From CAWCTB01 sp963798275 (lineage in GTDB: Bacteria; Acidobacteriota; Terriglobia; Terriglobales; Acidobacteriaceae): a DNA stretch of 30,809 nucleotides. The notes below the pieces were generated by a model. That model searched no databases. It saw nothing but the letters and a program-made list of their open reading frames with translations, and was not told where the DNA came from. The position numbers and the translations under genes were made by a program. Location: assembly GCA_963798275.1 (NCBI GenBank), contig CAWCTB010000054.1, positions 1 through 30,809 of the forward strand, written 5' to 3'. Positions 1 to 9,123 of this stretch are shown one piece after another (the first letter of the stretch is position 1; each line of letters opens with the position of its first letter).

Positions 1-375
1 TAGTGCCAGTTCGAACTTCTCGGGCGCTCCTCGCGTCACGAGTGGCTGTCGTGGATAGCCAAACTAAAGGTGACGAAATGGAGGTCGCCGGTTTGCTGCC
101 CTATCGATTGAGTCCCAGGGCATGCGTGGAAGTAGCGAAACTGGTATGGTGCGCGACAGTGACCGTAGGGCACCGAAGCATGTGCGGTGGAATCCAGAAA
201 AAGACCCGCTCAAGCTGCGCTTGAACGGGGCACCCTGCGGTGAAAGAGCTTACCTGGGCCACCCGCCGGAATCCGGTGAGCGCCGGCCTGGTGGCCAGGC
301 CGAGGAGGCGATCTCGAGGTGCTCCTGAACGCCGCACTGGAGCATTCGTCGGCACATGCGCCTGATCGATCGACA
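1..375. other. Intergenic/edge region with no convincing gene
   Basis: No reading frame here looks like a real protein: the candidates lack ribosome binding sites and have arginine/proline-rich shadow composition. The stretch holds a strong hairpin at 284-302 (arms CGGCCTGG and CCAGGCCG, 3-nt loop) and two short motifs that recur elsewhere in the window: GGGGCACCC near 227-235 and the 19-bp block AGCTTACCTGGGCCACCCG at 247-265, which reappears with one change at 2432-2450. It lies downstream of the minus-strand radical SAM gene, so the hairpin could help end that transcript, but there is no T-run. Confidence 0.5.
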
Positions 376-1521
376 TCACTTCACGCCCAGGAGCCGGAGT
401 GTCGCCTGTCTCATCGTATGGGCGACCCGCTCACGGCTGCTACCGGGTGTAGGCAGTAATAGCCACACCAACGGGCGAAGCGGAGTGGGCAAATGGTAAG
501 GTCCTGACTCCCCGGGGCGAGGAGGAAAGAAGCTACTGAGCGCCTGCGAAGGGTTGTCGAGGAACTGGTCAACCATCGACGCCTGATGCACACAGGAGAT
601 CGTACAGAAAGGAGCACAGGACTTCACACTCGCATGCTCCCTCCGCAGATCCCCTACATCGTACTTCTCGAGAGGAATTGCCGGAGAGCCCCGTCGCTGT
701 GAGCAATAGTGTACTAACCCATCTTCGCAGATATAGAGGTAACGGCTGCCCGCCCGGCAATGCCAGTTGTTGGGGTGTCCGGACACGAGGTTCTTCTGAA
801 ACTGCTGGTAATAAGCAAAACTGGAAAACGATTTGGAACTTATGTTGACAAGATCGTGATAGACCAGCCGTTGCTGATCATTCAAGGCCACGAGTTGGCC
901 GCCGCCGTCGTGAATGACGCCGATGGTGGTTTGTAAGCCGAGTTCGGCAGCCCGGCGGGTAATCACTACGGCATCCTCGGGCGTTTGGATCGAAGCTCCC
1001 ACCACCGAATTGATGTTGACGTTGAACTCCGCATACTGCGCCAGCCATTGCAGCTTCTTGTCGAGCACTTTCAGGCTCTTCTTCGAGACCTCGTCCGGCA
1101 GGACATTGTCGATGCTGATCTGCAGAGAATCGAGACCGGCCCGATTCAGGCGCTGGATGCGATTGGGAGTGAGCAGGTAGCCATTGGTAATGAGAGTCGC
1201 CATACAGCCGTGGCTGCGTATGCGGCGAACCAGGTCGTCCAGGTTCGGGTGCAGCAAGGGCTCACCGCCGCTGAACGTGATGATGGACGTACCCAACTCG
1301 TGCAGCCGATCGATGCGACGAAGCATAACCTCGGTCGGCACAGGCTGTGAAACCTTGTCATATTCGTTGCAGTAAGCACACGCGAGATTGCAGCGCCGGA
1401 CCGGGATGACATGTGCCACGATTGGGTGATAGCGCGAATGCATGGCCTTGGCGATTACCCTGACTTGACGCAGCTGCCAAGACAGCGCCCGGACTTTCCG
1501 CTTTAGAGGAAGGAGACTCAT
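376..1521 (-). CDS. Radical SAM protein with a C-terminal cysteine-rich (SPASM-like) region
   Basis: A 381-residue protein. The radical SAM cluster motif CX3CX2C is at C44, C48 and C51, followed by the GGEP motif at about residues 85-88, which binds SAM. Six further cysteines (255, 265, 273, 302, 306, 310) in the C-terminal third resemble the auxiliary Fe-S cluster region of SPASM/twitch enzymes. Such enzymes modify peptides, proteins or small molecules by radical chemistry; the substrate cannot be told from the sequence. The basic first 30 residues may contact a membrane or partner. The start is the ATG at 1521, with only a weak purine-rich stretch upstream. It stands alone: the next gene is divergent, and no precursor peptide or partner enzyme is evident nearby. 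The radical SAM assignment is sure; the SPASM-like label is inference from the cysteine pattern. Confidence 0.85.
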   Translation of the reverse strand: MSLLPLKRKVRALSWQLRQVRVIAKAMHSRYHPIVAHVIPVRRCNLACAYCNEYDKVSQPVPTEVMLRRIDRLHELGTSIITFSGGEPLLHPNLDDLVRRIRSHGCMATLITNGYLLTPNRIQRLNRAGLDSLQISIDNVLPDEVSKKSLKVLDKKLQWLAQYAEFNVNINSVVGASIQTPEDAVVITRRAAELGLQTTIGVIHDGGGQLVALNDQQRLVYHDLVNISSKSFSSFAYYQQFQKNLVSGHPNNWHCRAGSRYLYICEDGLVHYCSQRRGSPAIPLEKYDVGDLRREHASVKSCAPFCTISCVHQASMVDQFLDNPSQALSSFFPPRPGESGPYHLPTPLRPLVWLLLPTPGSSRERVAHTMRQATLRLLGVK

Positions 1522-1770
1522 TCCACACTTCTTGCCGTGACATAGAGTCTACTGCAAGGCCAGACACGGAGAACGTCGAAGGTCGCCATCAGTTGCAGAA
1601 TATCGCAACTGATGCCATCTAAGTCTCAGCGGCTCAAGAATATAGCTATAACTGGCTGTGTTTTGAAGAATTTGCGCGCATTTTTCCGCTAATCCACTGA
1701 TTCTAAAGAAAACGCCTTTGAATTCCTGTTGACTTGTCACACCCTGAATTTCCCGCTTCGGGAGCGAGTC

Positions 1771-1790
1771 TCCCACTCATTCGAAAACCG
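1771..1790. repeat. Partial copy (left arm) of the CCCACTCATTCG hairpin repeat
   Basis: This contains the left arm and loop of the repeat found complete at 1831-1861 and 2512-2542, but the right arm is replaced by unrelated sequence. It sits 40 bp before the first complete copy, in the divergent gap between the radical SAM gene and the small secreted protein. Confidence 0.6.
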
Positions 1791-1830
1791 GAAAATAGAG
1801 GGTAGCGAGCGGCCAACGAGGTCATGAGTT

Positions 1831-1861
1831 CCCACTCATTCGAAAACCGCGAATGAGTGGG
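1831..1861. repeat. Complete hairpin repeat, CCCACTCATTCG family
   Basis: A 31-bp inverted repeat with perfect 12-bp arms (CCCACTCATTCG and CGAATGAGTGGG) and a 7-nt loop, followed directly by GCACCCC. The same unit occurs at 2512-2542. Intergenic position, perfect arms and recurrence fit a REP-like dispersed extragenic palindrome. Confidence 0.8.
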
Positions 1862-1946
1862 GCACCCCGCTGGCACGAATGGCAGAACGTCGCGAGTGCT
1901 TTCGATGAAAATCGTTTTACAGCGCCGCGAACAGGCAAGGCGGGTG

Positions 1947-1952
1947 TACTAT
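1947..1952 (+). promoter_or_regulatory. Possible -10 box (TACTAT) for the small secreted protein
   Basis: TACTAT preceded by TG lies about 58 bp upstream of the GTG start at 2010. No good -35 box is visible. This is a weak call from motif and position only. Confidence 0.35.
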
Positions 1953-2009
1953 GATGACGTTTTCGAGGCCAAAAAGGAGATGTTGGGTAAAAACCGGAAA
2001 GGAGATCTC

Positions 2010-2357
2010 GTGCCCAAATTCTTAATGCTGACTCTGGTGGTCATCAGTTTTGCGGTTTGTTCGCTCGCGCAAGACGCTGGTAAAACAGCCGGTATGACAA
2101 CTATCCAAGGTTGCCTGCAGTACACGAAGCACCATTATGTGCTTACCGACAGCAGCGGCAAAGAACATCAACTCTCAGGTTACGCTAACAAGCTGAAAGC
2201 CCACGTCGGCCACGAGGTCGAGGTCACCGGAACGGAAGGGACGCACAGTGAGAGCAGTACGGTTGAGGGCACCGCCTCTTCCACGCACCAGATACCGGTG
2301 CTTAAGGTATCGAGCTTGAAACATGTAGCGGATACGTGTAGTGCGACTGGAAAGTGA
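2010..2357 (+). CDS. Small secreted protein of unknown function (DUF5818-like)
   Basis: A 115-residue protein. I chose the GTG at 2010 because GGAAAGGAG lies just upstream and because it places a clean signal peptide at the N-terminus: basic start, hydrophobic core of about 15 residues, then a likely cleavage site near SLAQ-DAG. The mature part (about 94 residues) is polar with two cysteines, in GCLQ near its start and TCS near its end, which could form a disulfide. The layout (a GCLQ motif, then a beta-rich segment about a salt- or ligand-exposed small domain) reminds me of short secreted acidobacterial proteins in the DUF5818 group, but I cannot confirm the family. It is likely periplasmic or secreted. 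It stands alone between two copies of the hairpin repeat. Confidence 0.7.
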   Translation: MPKFLMLTLVVISFAVCSLAQDAGKTAGMTTIQGCLQYTKHHYVLTDSSGKEHQLSGYANKLKAHVGHEVEVTGTEGTHSESSTVEGTASSTHQIPVLKVSSLKHVADTCSATGK

Positions 2358-2431
2358 ATATCTGCTCGTCTTAGCTGTGTCACGGTTGTGCGACGGAGTT
2401 ACGAGTGAGTATCGGCGATGCCTTGTTAAAT

Positions 2432-2450
2432 AGCTTACCCGGGCCACCCG
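2432..2450. repeat. Dispersed 19-bp repeat, second copy
   Basis: AGCTTACCCGGGCCACCCG differs by one base from 247-265. Both copies are intergenic. Confidence 0.5.
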
Positions 2451-2511
2451 ACCTACGGGGAACAGCGAGTGGTGCAGGTCAACTCCGAGGAGTGGGCAGG
2501 TGGAACGAAGT

Positions 2512-2542
2512 CCCACTCATTCGAAACCCGCGAATGAGTGGG
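2512..2542. repeat. Complete hairpin repeat, CCCACTCATTCG family (second full copy)
   Basis: Perfect 12-bp arms identical to the copy at 1831-1861; the 7-nt loop differs by one base. It is followed by GCACCC, so the conserved unit extends beyond the palindrome on one side and has an orientation. Confidence 0.8.
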
Positions 2543-2596
2543 GCACCCACCGGCCCCCGACCTTTCTCCACATTGCGCAAGGCGCAGAACAAGCTG

Positions 2597-2602
2597 TAAA
2601 AT
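2597..2602 (+). promoter_or_regulatory. Possible -10 box (TAAAAT) for purA
   Basis: TGTAAAATC matches the form of the other presumed -10 boxes in this window (for example at 28093 and 29525). It lies 186 bp upstream of the purA start. No convincing -35 box. Confidence 0.4.
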
Positions 2603-2788
2603 CAGGAGTTACACAGCCCGTCTCAGGTCGAACTTCCCAGAATTTTGTGACACCTTTTGTAACCGTGGGCGAGTTGTGTGCGAACCGCCCTGGAGAAACT
2701 GCGGCTGTTGGCGCGGGACAGGGCGAAATCCGAGCGGCCGCCAGCATTGGCTCCCTGCCTTTCGCGCGGCCGCATAGGGAGCAGCAAT

Positions 2789-4114
2789 TTGAAAACTGGC
2801 AAGACAGCGGTGGTGGTGGGCGCCCAGTGGGGCGACGAGGGCAAAGGCAAGATCGTTGATGTGCTCTCCGAGCGCTTCAAGGTCGTGGCGCGCTATTCCG
2901 GCGGACACAACGCCGGCCACACGGTCACCATCAAAGACAAGAAGTTCATTCTGCAGCTTATTCCCTGCGGCGTGCTGCGCCCGGGATGCCGCGGTGTTAT
3001 CGGCAATGGCGTGGTGCTCGATCCGTTTGCTTTCATGAAGGAAGTGGATGCGCTGCGGGCGCAGGGAGTGCAGGTCGACGGCAACCTATTCGTCAGCAAC
3101 CGCGCGCACGTGATTCTGCCCTACCACCGCATGATCGAGCTGGCGTCGGAAAACGCGCCCGGGCGCATCAAGATCGGAACGACGTCACGCGGCATTGGTC
3201 CCACATACGAGGACAAGATGGCGCGCAGCGGTCTGCGGGTGCAGGACCTGCTGGACAAGACGCTGCTCAAAAAGCACATCGAGAACGCCTGCCGCGAGAA
3301 AAACACCATCGTACATGCGCTGTTCAACAGCGAGCCTATCGATGCCGACAAGATGTATGCCGACTACGCCGAGGTTGCCGATCGCGTGGCCCCGTTTGTC
3401 ACCGATACCTGCCGCCTGCTGAACGAGGCGATCCGGTCGGGCGAGTCGGTGATGTTCGAAGGCGCACAGGGCACGATGCTCGACATCGATCACGGCACCT
3501 ACCCGTTCGTGACCTCATCGAGCGCGACTTCGGGAGGAGCGGCCACCGGGACCGGCGTGCCGCCGACAGCGATCACCACCGTAATCGGAGTGACCAAGGC
3601 TTACTGTACGCGCGTCGGTGGAGGCCCCTTCCCTACCGAGTTACACGACGATCTCGGCGACCAGATTCGTAAGAAGGGCAACGAATTCGGGGCGGTGACG
3701 GGACGGCCGCGCCGCACGGGATGGATCGATCTGCCGCTGCTGCGCTACTCCAATATGATCAACGGCACTAGTTGGCTGGTGGTCACCAAGCTGGATGTGC
3801 TCGACGAGTTGGCGGAGATTCCGGTCTGCACGGCCTACAAGATCGACGGCAAAGAGACGGACGAGATTCCGGCGCAAGCCGGAAGCTACGACAAGATTGA
3901 GCCGGTCTATACCAACGTCCCCGGGTGGAACGCGAAGACCTACGGGATCAATCGCTGTGACCAGTTGCCGGAGAAGGCTAAGCAGTACCTGGCCTTTGTG
4001 GAGAAGGAAACCGGAGCGAAGGTCGGGATCATCTCCACCGGTCCGGACCGCGAGCAGACGATGTTCACCGACGAATTTGCGCGGATGCTGGATGAAGTCG
4101 GCGGAGCGACGTAG
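2789..4114 (+). CDS. purA: Adenylosuccinate synthetase
   Basis: This enzyme converts IMP and aspartate to adenylosuccinate using GTP, the first committed step to AMP, in the cytosol. With the TTG start at 2789 the protein has 441 residues, near the family's usual 425-440. That start is preceded by AGGGAG at a spacing of 7, and the protein then opens directly with the first beta strand. The GDEGKGK P-loop-like motif is at residues 15-21 (D16 is the expected catalytic base) and GGHNAGHT at 38-45 gives the catalytic His44. The GTTxRGIGP motif and the C-terminal GTP-binding region (near STGPDR) are present. The reading frame is intact, with no sign of transfer. A longer frame upstream to 2678 is open but would add a meaningless extension. 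Confidence 0.97.
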   Translation: MKTGKTAVVVGAQWGDEGKGKIVDVLSERFKVVARYSGGHNAGHTVTIKDKKFILQLIPCGVLRPGCRGVIGNGVVLDPFAFMKEVDALRAQGVQVDGNLFVSNRAHVILPYHRMIELASENAPGRIKIGTTSRGIGPTYEDKMARSGLRVQDLLDKTLLKKHIENACREKNTIVHALFNSEPIDADKMYADYAEVADRVAPFVTDTCRLLNEAIRSGESVMFEGAQGTMLDIDHGTYPFVTSSSATSGGAATGTGVPPTAITTVIGVTKAYCTRVGGGPFPTELHDDLGDQIRKKGNEFGAVTGRPRRTGWIDLPLLRYSNMINGTSWLVVTKLDVLDELAEIPVCTAYKIDGKETDEIPAQAGSYDKIEPVYTNVPGWNAKTYGINRCDQLPEKAKQYLAFVEKETGAKVGIISTGPDREQTMFTDEFARMLDEVGGAT

Positions 4115-4171
4115 GACCGTCATTCGACTCCTGCTCAGCCTATCTAAGTCCCACAATGTAGGAGGTAGCTG

Positions 4172-4468
4172 ATGATTGTTCTGGCGGTAACCTGGGTCGC
4201 CCATCCCGGGCACGAAGCGGAAGTTGCCGGCATCTTCGGCAAACTCGAAACCGCCTCGCGCCAGGAGCCCGGATGCCTGCTTTACATCGTGCACCGGCAT
4301 CGGGATAATCCCGCGCGATTCTTCATCTACGAGCAATATCGCGACGAAGCTGCCTTGCAGGCGCATCGCGATTCTCCGCATTTTCAGCAGTATGCCGTGA
4401 AAGCCCTGGCGGACATCGGCGAACGCGTGGAAGGCGAACTTTACACGCCATTGACTTCGGGCGATTAG
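4172..4468 (+). CDS. Antibiotic biosynthesis monooxygenase (ABM) family protein, putative quinol monooxygenase
   Basis: A 98-residue single-domain ferredoxin-like alpha/beta protein. Features matching ABM/YgiN proteins are the opening strand with VTW, the EPGCLLY segment at about residues 33-39, the FFIYEQYRDEAALQAH stretch in the middle, and the HFQ segment. These small dimeric proteins oxidise quinols or similar aromatic compounds without a cofactor, or act as heme-degrading or stress proteins; the substrate cannot be deduced. A strong AGGAGGT lies 5 nt before the ATG. It begins 57 nt after purA on the same strand, so co-transcription is possible, but no functional link is evident. Confidence 0.85.
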   Translation: MIVLAVTWVAHPGHEAEVAGIFGKLETASRQEPGCLLYIVHRHRDNPARFFIYEQYRDEAALQAHRDSPHFQQYAVKALADIGERVEGELYTPLTSGD

Positions 4469-4576
4469 GCGTTATCATCCATTTTCCATACGACGGACCC
4501 GGTCTCGCGCCGATTCGGCTCCTCCCTGGCAGGTTGCGGGGAGAAGCGTGGAAAGGCGAAGAAATGGAAGATTCCT

Positions 4577-4592
4577 CGGGGCTGAAGCCCCG
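4577..4592. repeat. TGAA-loop hairpin A
   Basis: CGGGGC-TGAA-GCCCCG, a 6-bp perfect stem with a TGAA loop; pairing may extend outward by three more bases after one mismatch. A second hairpin with the same loop follows at 4621-4638. Confidence 0.7.
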
Positions 4593-4620
4593 CGGAATGA
4601 CGAAAATAAAGGGCTTCGGC

Positions 4621-4638
4621 GCTGGCCTGAAGGCCAGC
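4621..4638. repeat. TGAA-loop hairpin B
   Basis: GCTGGCC-TGAA-GGCCAGC, a perfect 7-bp stem around the same TGAA loop as hairpin A, 28 bp downstream of it. The pair lies in the 230-bp gap between the ABM gene and the papain-fold protease. There is no T-run, so this is not a standard terminator. Confidence 0.75.
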
Positions 4639-4698
4639 TCTACCTAAACATCGAGTTTTCCCGCAGCCTGCTAGTGCTTTGGGCTTGAAGGAGTTGCT

Positions 4699-5499
4699 TT
4701 GTCGCATCCACATGCGCGGTACGGTGCGGAGTTCGATCCCCCCGATGAGCGCGATCTGTTGTTCAATGCCTCTTATGCTGCGGCGGAGCTGCCGCACAGC
4801 ACCGATCTGCGGCCGCATTGCCCGCCGGTTCACGACCAGGGGAATCTGGGAACCTGCACCGCCCATGCCATCGCGGCGGCCTTTCAGTTCGAGCAGAACC
4901 GGCAGCGCCTACCCAATTTCGCGCCCTCACGGCTGTTCATCTACTACAACGAACGCGCCCTGCAGCAGGCGCTGCACCGGCATGGCGGGGCCAATTTGCG
5001 CGCCGGATTAAGAGCGGTCGCACGATACGGCGTCTGTCCGGAGCGCCACTGGCCCTACTCGGATGACGAGTCGTCCCTCCACCAGCGCCCTTCAGACGAG
5101 GCCTACCACGAGGCCAGGCACCACAAGATTTACAGCTATCGACGCATTACCATCGGGCATCATTCGCAGTCGGAGTTCCTGCGCAGCCTGAAGACCTGCC
5201 TGGCAGAGGGCTGTCCCTTTGTCTTCGCCTTCCTGGTGCACTCCAGCTTCGAGTCAGACGAGGTACGCCACAGCGGGGTAATGCCGCTGCCCAAGCCACA
5301 CGAGGAGGTCATCACCATGCACGCGGTTCTGGCGGTCGGCTACAACGATGCCAAGGAACAGATGCTGGTGCGCAACTCCTGGGGGCCCAGCTGGGGGCAC
5401 GGCGGCTACTTCTGGATGCCCTACGAGTACATCGCGCGAGCTGAAATCACGGCGGACTTCTGGACCATTCGGGGCGTCAGCGGGCGCGACGACCTGTAG
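4699..5499 (+). CDS. Papain-fold (C1 family) cysteine protease, apparently cytosolic
   Basis: A 266-residue protein with the full C1 catalytic set: Gln47 in the VHDQGN segment (oxyanion hole), Cys53 in LGTCTAHA, His208 in MHAVLAVGY and Asn226 in RNSWGPSWG. The start is TTG at 4699, preceded by GAAGGAG at a spacing of 5. There is no signal peptide and only about 40 residues before the Gln, so the protein has no room for the long inhibitory propeptide of secreted papains. It may therefore act inside the cell or be exported by another route. Bacterial members of this group are widespread but poorly characterised. It is the last gene before a 480-bp gap, and no inhibitor gene is adjacent. Confidence 0.9.
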   Translation: MSHPHARYGAEFDPPDERDLLFNASYAAAELPHSTDLRPHCPPVHDQGNLGTCTAHAIAAAFQFEQNRQRLPNFAPSRLFIYYNERALQQALHRHGGANLRAGLRAVARYGVCPERHWPYSDDESSLHQRPSDEAYHEARHHKIYSYRRITIGHHSQSEFLRSLKTCLAEGCPFVFAFLVHSSFESDEVRHSGVMPLPKPHEEVITMHAVLAVGYNDAKEQMLVRNSWGPSWGHGGYFWMPYEYIARAEITADFWTIRGVSGRDDL

Positions 5500-5980
5500 C
5501 ATGGCTCGGGCGGCAATTTCCCGGCTGAGTTTGACGCGGTGTCTTGTAGATCGGCCGGCCGTTACGGCAGTCGAGTATCCGAAAGAACACCGTGAAAGCC
5601 CCATCTCTACCACGGAAGGGTCATTTGTGACGCATGTGATTGACCCCGTTTTGTCCAAAATGTTATAAGGAGTCGCTTTGATGGCTTGCTCCGTATTCCG
5701 GGCCTGGTATGCCCGGCATAGGAGAGCAGGTACTCCCGACGCGGCCAAACCTCAACACTTCTCGTCTTGAAGTGGAAGCGCGTTTCCGGGATTCCAGCAG
5801 GTACAGCTATGGTTTTCGCTGGCGGTCTAGCCGAGCGCAAAGTAGAAGACCGTACGAGTCATGCTTGCTGGCTGGTTTCTGATTCATGCCGACGCTCGCT
5901 GCAGAACATCGCAGGGGAGTGGAACCGTAATGATAACGATGATGCATGGGCGCGCTCTGCCGCCCATCTGGAGGATTCAT
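5500..5980. other. Long intergenic region upstream of hppA
   Basis: No convincing gene. It contains a good sigma-70-like promoter at 5640-5669, a small hairpin at 5698-5716 (arms CCGGGC and GCCCGG), and about 300 nt between that promoter and the hppA start codon. If that promoter drives hppA, the message has a long leader that could be regulatory. I do not recognise a known riboswitch in it. Confidence 0.5.
5640..5669 (+). promoter_or_regulatory. Sigma-70-type promoter
   Basis: TTGACC at 5640-5645 and TTATAA/TATAAG at 5663-5669 are separated by 17-18 bp, the best -35/-10 pair I found in the window. The next large gene downstream is hppA, starting at 5981. Confidence 0.55.
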
Positions 5981-8474
<2,494 letters not shown>

Positions 8475-8493
8475 ACGGGTATCGTTAACAGCG

Positions 8494-8529
8494 AAGCCCC
8501 AATTCAGCTCAGGCTGGATGGGGCTTTTT
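8494..8529 (+). terminator. hppA: Rho-independent terminator after hppA
   Basis: AAGCCCCA at 8494-8501 pairs with TGGGGCTT at 8519-8526, with a 17-nt loop and a run of five T at 8525-8529. It lies 20 nt after the hppA stop codon. Confidence 0.85.
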
Positions 8530-8563
8530 CTTTTGGCGGGTTCGTAAGGCGGATGGCGGCGAT

Positions 8564-8584
8564 CCACTATTCACTATCCACTTG
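8564..8584. repeat. Degenerate heptamer tandem repeat (3 units)
   Basis: Three 7-bp units in phase (CCACTAT, TCACTAT, then a related CCAC unit) end 2 bp before the stop codon of the minus-strand gene that ends at 8586. It belongs to the same class as 9994-10008, 12226-12267, 13493-13527 and 29452-29500. Confidence 0.6.
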
Positions 8585-8585
8585 C

Positions 8586-8972
8586 CTAATTCATCCCCTT
8601 CATCTTCTCTTTCACGCTTTTGGCCAGCTTTTCGATCTGGTCTGCTTTCTTGATGACATCGAGCGAGATGATGTTCTCGTTGGTCTTGTCGACGTACTGC
8701 TTCAGCTCGGTCGACAGCTCCAGCAGCTTCTCCGTGTCGCGCTTGATGTCTTCCTGGCGCTGCAGGTTCTGCTTTTTCTGCATCTCCTGCCGCTGCTGGA
8801 CAGACCAGGGATCCTGGCGCTCGGGCGGCGCCGCGCTGGGTATCGACGGCAGCGGTTCCTGCTGGGGACTAGCTTCGGCTGCGGCTGAAACGTCGGCGAA
8901 TGCGAAGGTTGTAAGCAGCACAAAGATCATCATCCGGAAGAGAGAAGCGCGGAAAAAGTTGTAGCGTTTCAT
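8586..8972 (-). CDS. Secreted or periplasmic coiled-coil protein of unknown function
   Basis: A 128-residue protein. The start is ATG at 8972, which places a typical signal peptide first: MKR, a hydrophobic stretch to about residue 25, then cleavage near the ADVSAAAEA region. A Pro/Ser/Gln-rich linker (about 30-55) is followed by a long, highly charged helical region (about 58-128) rich in Gln, Lys and Glu with leucines at heptad-like spacing, so a coiled coil is likely. No catalytic motif is visible. A consensus TATAAT lies 14 nt upstream on the minus strand (8986-8991), giving a very short leader and no clear ribosome binding site. It is divergent from the MscS gene. I do not recognise the family. 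Confidence 0.75.
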   Translation of the reverse strand: MKRYNFFRASLFRMMIFVLLTTFAFADVSAAAEASPQQEPLPSIPSAAPPERQDPWSVQQRQEMQKKQNLQRQEDIKRDTEKLLELSTELKQYVDKTNENIISLDVIKKADQIEKLAKSVKEKMKGMN

Positions 8973-8985
8973 GGGAATCACAGCG

Positions 8986-8991
8986 ATTATA
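8986..8991 (-). promoter_or_regulatory. -10 box (TATAAT) for the coiled-coil gene
   Basis: Minus-strand TATAAT in the context GCTATAATCGC, with its downstream edge 13 nt before the ATG at 8972. No -35 box is evident. The transcript would be nearly leaderless. Confidence 0.6.
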
Positions 8992-9064
8992 GCCCGCTCT
9001 GCGGCTCCAGATTTCAGCCGCCCGGGCGATATCGAGAGACCCGTGCCGCCCGCACGCTGGTTGC

Positions 9065-9070
9065 TATAAT
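9065..9070 (+). promoter_or_regulatory. -10 box (TATAAT) for the MscS gene
   Basis: Plus-strand TATAAT in the same context GCTATAATCGC as the divergent box at 8986-8991. The two promoters face away from each other across about 75 bp. Confidence 0.6.
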
Positions 9071-9123
9071 CGCGCCAGCAATGCACTTCCTTATCAGCAC
9101 ACGTCCAGGCTTGGACGCTTTTT

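Larger units (their letters stand above)
2358..2788. other. Intergenic leader region before purA
   Basis: No gene is seen here. It holds the 19-bp block at 2432-2450 that also occurs at 247-265, the complete hairpin repeat at 2512-2542, and a -10-like TAAAAT at 2597-2602. If that box is used, the purA transcript has an untranslated leader of about 180 nt. No riboswitch class is recognisable by eye. Confidence 0.5.

Noticed and set aside
101..379. Possible gene on the minus strand near the window start
   Set aside because: No ribosome binding site, mixed composition, and it overlaps a strong hairpin and repeat-like motifs.
1522..1830. RiPP precursor peptide for the radical SAM enzyme
   Set aside because: The only nearby minus-strand frame (1549-1776) has no leader-core pattern, no good ribosome binding site, and runs into repeat sequence.
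5681..5770. 29-codon frame with AAGGAG upstream, in the hppA leader
   Set aside because: The presumed ribosome binding site overlaps the -10 box, so it would not be in the transcript. The peptide has no recognisable feature.
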